A stretch of DNA of 64,000 nucleotides from Ptychodera flava (taxonomy: Eukaryota > Hemichordata > Enteropneusta > Ptychoderidae): positions 16,531,476 to 16,595,475 of the forward strand of contig NC_091931.1 of assembly GCF_041260155.1 (NCBI RefSeq). Direction: 5' to 3'. Position numbers and translations under genes: made by a program. The stretch's first letter is position 1. Each line of letters begins with the position of its first letter. The notes below the pieces were generated by a model. That model was not told where the DNA came from. It did no database searches and was given only the letters and a program-made list of their open reading frames with translations. Positions 1-10,300 of the stretch are shown in pieces.

Positions 1-239
1 GTCTGCATTCAATCCTTACAGGGCAGTTAAGTTTTGGATTCAACATTAATAAAATAAATCACATTGTCACATTTTAGTACATTAAAATTTCAAAAGTTGA
101 TCACTTACACAGAACATCCGGTAAAGTCATAATACTACATTACTGAGACTTGATTATATTAAGTTATCTATGTTGTATCACCAGTAAAAGTGACAAATAG
201 AGAGGCAACACTGAACAATAGTCAACAAGTTCTAATGGG

Positions 240-1262
240 TCCAGTTGCTTCACAAAGCTTTGGGGAGGGCCCTTATCAAAAACTGAACTGAGGTCAAGTT
301 GCATCACAAAGTTTTGGGGAGGGCCCTTATCAAAATCTGAACTGAGGTCAAGTTGCATCACAAAATTTTGGGAGGGCCCTTACCAAAATCTGAACTGAGG
401 TCAAGTTGCTTCACAAAGTTTTGGGAGGGCCCTTACCAAAAACTGAACTGAGGTCAAGTTGCATCACAAAGTTTTGGGGAGGGCCCTTATCAAAATCTGA
501 ACTGAGGTCAAGTTGCATCACAAAGTTTTGGGGAGGGCCCTTATCAAAATCTGAACTGAGGTCAAGTTGCATCACAAAGTTTTGGGGAGGGCCCTTACCA
601 AAAACTGAACTGAGGTCAAGTTGCATCACAAAGTTTTGGGGAGGGCCCTTACCAAAACTGAACTGAGGTCAAGTTGCATCACAAGTTTTGGAGAGGGCCT
701 TTACAAAAAACTGAACTGAGGTCAAGTTGCATCACAAAGTTTTGGGGAGGGCCCTTATCAAAATCTGAACTGAGGTCAAGTTGCATCACAAAGTTTTGGG
801 GAGGGCCCTTATCAAAATCTGAACTGAGGTCAAGTTGCATCACAAAGTTTTGGGGAGGGCTCTTATCAAAATCTGAACTGAGGTCAAGTTGCATCACAAA
901 GTTTTGGGGAGGGCCCTTATCAAAATCTGAACTGAGGTCAAGTTGCATCACAAAGTTTTGGAGAGGGCCTTTATCAAAATCTGAACTGAGGTCAAGTTGC
1001 ATCACAAAGTTTTGGGGAGGGCCCTTACTAAAATCTGAACTGAGGTCAAGTTGCATCACAAAGTTTTGGGGAGGGCCCTTATCAAAATATGAACTGAGGT
1101 CAAGTTGCTTCACAAAGTTTTGGGGAGGGCCCTTATCAAAATCTGAACTGAGGTCAAGTTGCATCACAAAGTTTTGGGGAGGGCCCTTATCAAAATCTGA
1201 ACTGAGGTCAAGTTGCATCACAAAGTTTTGGGGAGGGCCCTTACCAAAAACTGAACTGATTT
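240..1262. repeat. 54-bp minisatellite, about 19 copies
   Basis: A 54-bp unit is repeated head to tail about 19 times with few changes. Each unit contains AAGTTTTGGGGAGGGCCC and CTGAACTGAGGTCAAGTTGC. Because 54 is a multiple of three and the unit has few stops, long repetitive open frames appear on both strands with an 18-residue period; they are a by-product of the repeat. The array lies in the PGK intron directly downstream of the exon ending at 1308, only about 45 bp from its splice donor. Positions 1-239 are AT-rich intron with nothing recognisable. Confidence 0.95.
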
Positions 1263-1307
1263 CAAAATGAATATATGGTCCAGTATTCATTAGGTACCCT
1301 GTCTTAC

Positions 1308-4300
1308 CTGTGAGCTCTGTGTGCAGTGCCAAATGCGTCATTGACATAGATATCACCAAGCTTTGAGAGTGACTCTCTGAATGCAGCTACAGCTTCAGCA
1401 CTTGCCTTGATCTGTAAAATATATAAAATAAATTTAAAATCCAGTCACAGAACCACATAACTTGGAAGAGGGGTGGCTTGATAAATATATATGTTTACAT
1501 GACCATGGCGGGATCCCGAATTTCATGCTTAAAAAATCTTGCAAATCTTTGAATTTCTTCACTGTGAAAGAACATCAAGCAGACACAACTACAGTTGCCA
1601 TCCCTTTATTGTCTTGTCTTTAGCATTCACATATGCTAGTCATTTGTTTTCTGGTATTTTTTTTAAATCCTTTGAATTTGGCTAACAGAGATAAAAACCT
1701 TCTCACTTTAAAAAGAAATTTAATTAGCCAAACCCTATGACTGTAACCCTCTTGTTGAAATTATTTTCGTCAGTTATTACATATGCATATCATGAATTGT
1801 GCCAAGTTTGAACAAAAATGGCACATATGTGGACAAGATATAGTTGCCCCTACATAGTACATTGCTGATTTGGCAGATGCATGGGCAGATCTCCTTGCCC
1901 AACCCAACTGTTAGTCATATTTTGTGATTTGATGAGTGGGCAGCGCAAAACTGCCATCAGCAAAATCTTTTAGTATCACTAACTTTTATAAAAAATAACA
2001 TACAACTCAAAAACAGTGTGCATTTGAAATCAAACTATCAACATTTTGTTTAGATGCAAGTGCCAAGTCACTCTACTTTATTTGGTGTCATAATAAAATA
2101 TGCGTCTTCTCTTTAAATGAAGCAATGCTCAACAATTGTACGTACCTTTTGGCCACTTTCATCTGTCCCTTTTCCTTCTTCCTCAATGTGGAAGCGGAGA
2201 TTTTCAAGCAGGATAACTGTTCCGGCAGCAGGATTGGCACATGCTGCCTCCACCTCAGCCCCAACACAGTCTGGCAAGAAAGTGATCTCCCTGGCACAAA
2301 TAACACAAAAAGCAAACAAACAAAATAGGTAAAATCAGAGTATTGTTCAACCGCTAACACAGAATCTTACAGGACATGGTTACACATGAATCCAGAGGAA
2401 CTGCCTCATAGCTATTTGCAGGAGCATAGTCCCGTATGTATTCTTTTCTCTTCAATGTTATTGTTAGAGATGAGTCAGGCTTCAATACTGAGTCAAGTCC
2501 ATACAACGCTAAGAGACAAGTTAGATTTTAGTGCTGTGTTAAACTTGATGGGCTCCAATGTTACCTCCAATCTTATTGTTTTCGTTGAAAGCACAAAACT
2601 TCCAGTTAAAAAAAATGATTACAATAAACAAGTCCAACTTCAAAGTTTCTAGGGCACTAAATTAACTTTAAAACAGATCTCATTTCAAGTATGCATACAT
2701 ATATTTCAAATCACAAATATGGACTAAGATGGCGTGATTTAAGATGAAATAACATGCATACATTGATGGAAACTACAGGTACTGGCGCGCTAGAGTTAGA
2801 CTAAACACCAAAAAATAACACAGCAAGAAGCTTTGGGATTATCACATTTCTTTTAGAGTTTGAAACTTACCAGGCTGAAAGATCTGTCATGCGAGGGCGC
2901 TCTCTACAGGGGGAGTGTAGAGAGCATTCTCAAGCCACAGATCTTTCAATCTAGAAACTTACTTGTTGAGAAGTTTCTTGAGTTCCTCAGCGACAGGAGC
3001 CAGAGAGAATTTATCTTGTTTCCTGCCATCAGGTCTACCAAGGTGACTCATCAGCACGACAGACTTGGCGCCTTTTTCCAGGCAATGTTTGATAGTCGGC
3101 AGAGCTGCAACAATTCTGGATATGGATAGAATGTTTATCAAAAGTGTTGAATAAGATTGCATTCGGTGGTTCAACTGACCAGCATCAAGGCAAATCTCAT
3201 GAACCTGTAATATACCTTGGTTGTCTTGCATTCATTTTTATAGCACACCTCATCCATAAGCTCTGTCATGATTTGTCATTGTATAGTCACAGGTCTATAA
3301 TGTGTTATTTTGAAGCAAATACATGAAAACAGCCAGTTACTGATCAACAATAATGGAACTGTTACTTGAATGGGTAACAGTTAAGACATCTGTTTCCTAG
3401 ACAAGTTTGAAAGTGTCGTTTGCATATTTGCATATATGTAAATGAAGATGGCAGTGTTATCTGCAGCTGGGACAGTGACAGCAGATGAATTTCTAGATTA
3501 TTCAGTAAGGAAAGTGGACAATATTTCATAACACACTTCTGCAAGTTGCGCCTTTGGAAACCGACTGCGTAATGAAGGTCTAACAGTCAGTCCCTTGATA
3601 GTGAACCAAGCATATGCCATTACCCTCATGGAAGTCAATATGTGTATAATAATTACATTTGCATGACTACTCACTCATCTTGGCAAAAACAACAGTTATC
3701 AGGGACTTCAGATATCTAGGTTTGCTCAACCCTGCTTATAAACAATTATCCATGATAAACAAACAAGATAGAAGGTAATCCTAGATGGTCAAAAGTTGCA
3801 GAAGTGTTTCTCTCAATCTTCCAACTTGACCCAGTTAGAGGCATGCAAATTTCACTGACCATGCATATTTTGGTGTGGAAGAACACACCCTCCACCCACT
3901 GTGGTGGAAGCAAGTAAATAAAGAATTTTGTTAAAAAGTACACAGTTAGTCTTACCTCTGATCACTGGCAACCTTTCCATCCTTGATAGGTACATTAAAA
4001 TCAACCCTTTTGGGAGAGAAAAATCAATAATTTAACTTTCAAAATTTCATTTCCTGGTCAGAATAATTTGTTACAATATTGCGTTTGACGTTTGTGCTCG
4101 TATTAAGGTAGGAAGTGAACATTTTGATGAATAAAGAATTACTGTAAATCAGGGAAATCATACAAACAAATTATAAACATGGCATAAAATGAAACAAATC
4201 ATTGTTGATGACACAGTCCCCACTTGTTAATGAGTATTTTGATTACAAGTCATTGGAGAGGATAGAGTCCTGTTCATTAATTGGGTCTGTGATTAAGAAT

Positions 4301-7300
4301 GAGTTCCATGGTGGTGAAAATGTAAAACCAATGTGGGCCGTCACCCTAATTACAAAAGGTCATTGAATAGGTCAATTAGTAATTAATTGACAGGATGTTG
4401 CAAAACATTTTTGCATTCTATTATAACACTGACAGATTATCACTTGTACCACATTTCATAAACGATACCGCTAGGTGTCAATGAATTGTATTACAGCACT
4501 GTGAGATCAACATCTGTACAAGTTTCATAAAATTTGATGAAACATTTCTTGACATATTAGCCTTATTACAAAAATTCATTATATATGCAAATCAGCAGTT
4601 AATTGACATGATACTACTACATATCTATGCACACCATTACACTACCGAAACATCAACATCTGTGCCACATTTCATCAAATTTGATGCAGCATTTCTACAT
4701 ATATCACAGTAATTATAGTGGTCACGTGACCTGACACGAAGGCATAGCCAGAGCACTTGGTGTCCTGAAATCTTGTTATTTTTTTCGCATGAACGATTCG
4801 GGTTTTGCCTGTCAATGTTTCCGCAATATATATAAGACCTATCTGAATCATGGGAATTGGAATTGTGGCTTGGAGAGTTGCCATTGGCGTGTTTTTTCAC
4901 CCTAAAAGTTGGCGAGCCGTTTCAACTGAACGGTACACGCCGCATACCGAGTGGTCCGAGGCAAACGAATTCCTGTACAGGTGTGTATGTTGCTGCATTG
5001 TCATTACTTATGTAATGCTGGCTACAAATGGCCTAATTTTCTCCGTGGACATTTTACATGCATGGATGGAAGAAAATGGTAAATTTGACATGAACATTGC
5101 TCAAGATTCTTTGGGCACCATTTTCAAAATTGCGCGTTGGAGGCGTGTGATTTCATCGGAGACGACAACATGCTCAACCGACAACCAACGTGCACAAATA
5201 TTGTGGGCATGTTTGAAGTGACGGCGAACCCTCATGTTTCCCGTCTGCTTCAAGTGAGCGGAGATATTGAGTTAAATCCAGGCCCAAGAAGGCAGACAAC
5301 TCTCACAAGTTCGGGAAATATTAGACGGCCGATAGTTGGCAGCGAACCGTCAAGCCCTACCCACGTTGCACAGGACGTAGACGTGGAAGGCAGCCATATG
5401 CTAAATATACTGGTTGACATTCAAAACGAAATGAAGAACTTACGACGCGACCTCAAAGCTGAGTTAAAAGATGTACGAAAAAGTGGCGAATATCAACGAT
5501 TCTGTGGCTTCCTTGCGGGAAAATCATCGAGACTTGCTTGAAGAAAATAAACAACTACGACAGAGAATAGAGAGACTTGAGGCTGGATGTGACAGGCTAC
5601 GGGGACAAGGCGGTAGGAACAATTTGATATTTGAAGGCATTTCAGAAAAAACGAATGGAAACGAATCTTGGGAGGAATGCGAGGATAAAGTCAGGAAATG
5701 CTAAAAGACGAGTTGAAGATTGAAGATGCTCACAATGAATCTGTAATTGGCATCGAAAGAGCACACCGCCTACCTAATTCTCAAGCCGGTAACTACCCTC
5801 GCAGAATAATTGTGAAATTTCTGTCCTATAAAACGCGGTCTTTGGTCTTACAAAAGGTAGAACAATGTTGAAGGACTCAAACTTTAAAATAAAAGAGGAC
5901 TTCTCCCCGTTGGTTCGCGAGAAGCGGAGAAAACTGATCCCTTTCCTGCGGGAAGCCATAGCAGCTGGTAAACGAGCAACTTTAGTTTACGATAAATTGC
6001 TGATAGACGGCGAAAGGTTCAAATTCAATGAAGAGACGCATAACATAGTCAAGTTATAGGGATCAGGCCAGGTCCGTACAGCCAACGTACATAAGATGAA
6101 CTTAAATCATCACGAAAACCTACACTTTCGATTGTCTCTTGGAACTCAAATGGACTGAAAAATTTGTAAACAATTCTGAAATCAAAACTTTTCTGTCAAA
6201 TTTTGATATCATTGGCATTTGCGAGACTTTTGCTAAATCACTTACTGAATTTGATAATTTCCTGTTAGGGTATACTGTATACTCGACATGTCGTACGCGA
6301 CGTTCAAATGTTGGAAAATTTTCGGGGGGAGTCAGTGTCTTTGTGAAATCAAGTCTGGTGCGTTATATGAAAAGAATTCGTAGCTGTGATGATTCAATTT
6401 TTCTTATTTTGTGTAAAGAAGCTTTCAATCTAATTCGTGATATTGTTATTGGTGTCGTTTATGTTCCACCAGAGGGATCCTCTGTGTACAATTCAGGTGA
6501 ACCAAATGGTATCACGCGGTTAGAAAGCTGTTTAGACGATATCGCTGTTAGTCATAATAATTACGACTTAATTTTAGCGGGCGATTTTAACGCTCGCACT
6601 GGGGGTTTAGACGATTTTACCCGCTATGATTCAAACACAAATCGTCTCTCTTTGTTTGAAGATGATACCGAGTTCTTTGATCGGGAAAGAAAGTCAAAGG
6701 ACGAAGTTGTTAATAATTTTGGTAGAGCTTTAATTGACTGCTGTTGTAAATTTGATTTTCACATTTTGAATGGTCGTTTTCTAGGAGATAGCAAGGGTGA
6801 ATTTACATGTACTGCAAATCAGGGCGCCAGCATTGTAGATTATATTTTAGTCTCCACTGTTCTTTTTGAAAATATTGATGATTTTGTAGTTGACAATGTT
6901 GATGTCTCAGATCACTTCCCTGTCTATTGTAAATTTTCCTTTCCAACAAACACCAATTTGGACACTGATATTACTAGGCATATTAATGTATTTCCATGGT
7001 ATAGATACAAATGGAAAACTGAGTTGTTAGAGTCAGTTCGGGCAAAGCTGCAAAGTGATAGTGCTGTTGACCTTTTAAGTAAGTGTAAGAATGAACTTGA
7101 AACTGGAAATGTAAATGGTGGTTTGCTAATTTTCAATAATGTAATAGCCACTGCTTGCAGTGAAATGAAATCACGTCCAGGTGTTGGAAACTCCAGTACA
7201 AAACGTAATTCAGTTAAACCATGGTGGGATTCTGAATGTGACGACCTAAGGAAAAGAAAATTTGATCTGTTAAAGAAATTTCGTTTGTCTGACAACTTTG

Positions 7301-10300
7301 ATGACTTGGCAAGTTACAAAGTAGTTCGTAACCAATTTAAACGTCTTTGTGTCTTTGAAGCTAAAATCATACCAAAATAATCAAAGACAAATGTTGATTG
7401 AGTTAAGAAATGATTCCATGAACTTCTGGTCTCTCGTCAAAAAATTACGGGGTTCTACTTCTGCAGGGAGTCAGTCCAGTATCCTGCCTTCAATGTGGTT
7501 TGATTATTTTAATAACTTACTACATAGTGATTGTAATATTCAGAAAGACCTTGTATTTTATGACGGTATCAAACGAGATATAGAATCACATGATCTTGAA
7601 TGCGCGTTCTGCCAGGAAAATGTTCCACGGGATGTAAATACCACAATTTCTGTAAGGGAAGTTTTGCAATCAATCAGAAGTTTCCCAAATAACAAAGCGC
7701 CTGGTCCAGATGGCTTCGATGCAGAAATTTTTAAAAATTCTGTTGACATCATTGCTCCACATCTTTGTCATTTATTTAATGCTATTTTGAGTTCTGGTGT
7801 ATACCCTGAAGAGTGGTGTAAGGGAATAATTTGCCCTCTACACAAGAAAGGCTCAACTATGGATGTTAACAATTACAGAGGGATCTCTTTGTTGTCTGCT
7901 TGTAGTAAATTTTTTACCAAAATTTTGAATTCTCGTCTTGTAAAATGGGCAACCGAGAATGGTATCATTACAGAGGCACAAGCTGGTTTTCGTAAAAGTT
8001 ACAGCACTATTGACCAAATATTTTGTTTACAATCCTTAGTCCAGAAATACCTGTCAGTAAAAGGCGGACGCTTGTATGTAATTTTTATTGATTTCTCTAA
8101 AGCGTTCGACAGGGTCAACCACGATATGTTATGGCATAGATTAATTACATACGGTATTCATGGCAATATTTTACGAGTTTTACGCTCTATGTACTCTCAG
8201 AGTAAATCATGTATTCGTTGCAAAGAAGGTCTTACAGATTTTTTTAATTGTAACATTGGCACGCGACAAGGCTGTATGCTCAGCCCTTTTTTATTTACAC
8301 TGTTTATAAATGAGCTTTCTAACTATATGGATAATGATCCGTCAGGTGGTATCTATGTAAATGAGGAATTCCCGTCAGTTGGAATTTTGCTATATGCTGA
8401 TGATGTAGCTGACGCAGCTGATTTGCCAATCAAATTACAGCGCAAGTTGAATCAACTTGAAAGGTTCTGTAGCAATTGGGCTATGGAGGTAAATCTTTCT
8501 AAATCAAAAATCATTGTATTTCGTAACGGAGGTTATTTAAGAAATTATGAGAATGGTTTTTCGCGGGGAAGAAAGTGGACACTGTCACATATTACAATTA
8601 TCTTGGTATTCTGATTTCATCCAGACTGTCCTGGTCACCAGCAAAACGAAACTTAGCCACACGGGGCTTAAAAAGTCTTTTTTCAATTCAAACTGTTATC
8701 CGAAAGCTTGGGGAATTCCTGTTGTAGATGCTTTTAAATTGTTTGATTCAGTTATTGTACCTGCTATTTGTTATGGCAGTGATATCTGGGGGCAGGGGTT
8801 TTCTTTATTCTGAAAGTATAGAGCAAGTTCAGTAAAATTTTGTAGATATTTAACAGGTGTCAGTAGCCGTGCCAATAATGAAGCGGTACTTGGTGAGTGT
8901 GGAAGATTGCCTTTATGTTGTATTTATTTTAAACGTTGTATTGCATATTGGTTAAAATTACTTTGCATGACAACAGTAGATACTCAAAGGCATGTTATAA
9001 CATGCTAAAGAGCTTAGACGATGCAGGCCGAGAAACTTGGGCAACTCAGATCAGACATTTACTTTTTAGATATGGTTTTGGTATCGCCTGGATTGAGCAA
9101 CAAATTGGCAATCCAGAATACTTTTTAAATATATTCACACTTAGAATTAAAGATTGTTACCGACAGAATGGCATCAACAAATCACAGAGTCATCTAGATT
9201 AACATTGTATTGTGAATTTAAATCGCTACTAGAACCGGAAAGATATTAAATATTTTAAGCCAGAAGTACAAATTTGTGTTATCAAATTTTCGCTGTTCTT
9301 GCCATAAACTTAATGTCGAGATCGGGCGTCATTTATAGCTTCCATATCAGGAAAGAATGTGTGTTTATTGTAAAAATGCAAAAGATATAAGAGTTATTGA
9401 GACAGAGTTTCATTTTGTATTTATTTGTCCATTGTATGCAGACATTAGAGATGAATATATACCAATGTCACTGAGAATAAATCCATCACAGGACAAGCTG
9501 ATTAGAATTTTATCTTCCCCAAATCCACAAGTTATTTGTCAATTTTCTAAGTATTTGTGGAATGCCTTTAAACGTCGTGATGAAATAGTTTCAGATTTGA
9601 CAATTTAGCAGATATCTGTTATGACTCATTGAATATACTGAATTGTTGTTGTATCTTTATTTGTCTACTGGATTATAACCATTCTTCCTTTTCCTCTCTC
9701 TGTCTGATTTTGTATATTTATACATTTTTTTTTGTGTTCGGCTAGAAATTCACTGACCATCGATCATATTTAATGTATTTTGTAAATATTCTGTACGATG
9801 GGCCGAGGCCCTGTATTGAAATAAACTGAACTGAACTGAACTGAACAGTAATTATAAAATTTCATCAATATGCAAATTAGCAATTAATTGACATGATACT
9901 GCTTCATGTCTTCACACAGTATTACAGTACTGAGAGATCAACATCTGTACAGTGTTTTCATCAAATTTGATGCAGTATTTCTGGATAGCCTACTAATTAG
10001 GAAAGTTCATTTAATATGCAAATTAGCAATTGATTTGCATGACACTGCTAAGTGTCTTTGTACACTATTATGAGACTGTGTGCTAAAGATCTGTACCAAG
10101 TTTCATCAAATTTGCTGCAGTATTTCTAGACATATCACCCTAATTACAAAAATTCATCAAATATGCAAATTAGCAATTAATTAATGCAATACTGACATAT
10201 CTAATGTGTGCAATCAGAGCTCTGTGTGATGAACATCTTTACAAAGTTTCATCAAATTTAGTGCAGTTGCTCTAGAAATAGACCTCTTTTTCAAAAAGTC

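Larger units (their letters stand above)
4718..9844 (+). mobile_element. Near full-length APE-type non-LTR retrotransposon (CR1/L2-like) with a 2A-like peptide in ORF1
   Basis: The element is 5127 bp, bounded by a perfect 12-bp duplication and inserted antisense to PGK in intron 1. The order is: 5' leader with a TATATATAAGA stretch near 4826, ORF1 (4850-6059) with a 2A-like motif and coiled coil, ORF2 (about 6110-9608) with AP endonuclease and reverse transcriptase, then a short 3' UTR ending in AATAAA and CTGAA repeats. A short simple repeat instead of poly(A), together with an AP endonuclease, fits the CR1/L2 group; the exact clade is inference. Both ORFs are broken by several frameshifts, so this copy is dead. 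The intact duplication suggests a fairly recent insertion. Confidence 0.93.

Noticed and set aside
240..1262. CRISPR-like regular repeats
   Set aside because: The units are contiguous 54-bp repeats without unique spacers, in a eukaryotic intron.
406..1359. Long repetitive open frames on both strands (up to 226 codons)
   Set aside because: They follow directly from the 54-bp minisatellite whose length is a multiple of three; they extend only slightly outside it and one overlaps a PGK exon in the wrong frame.
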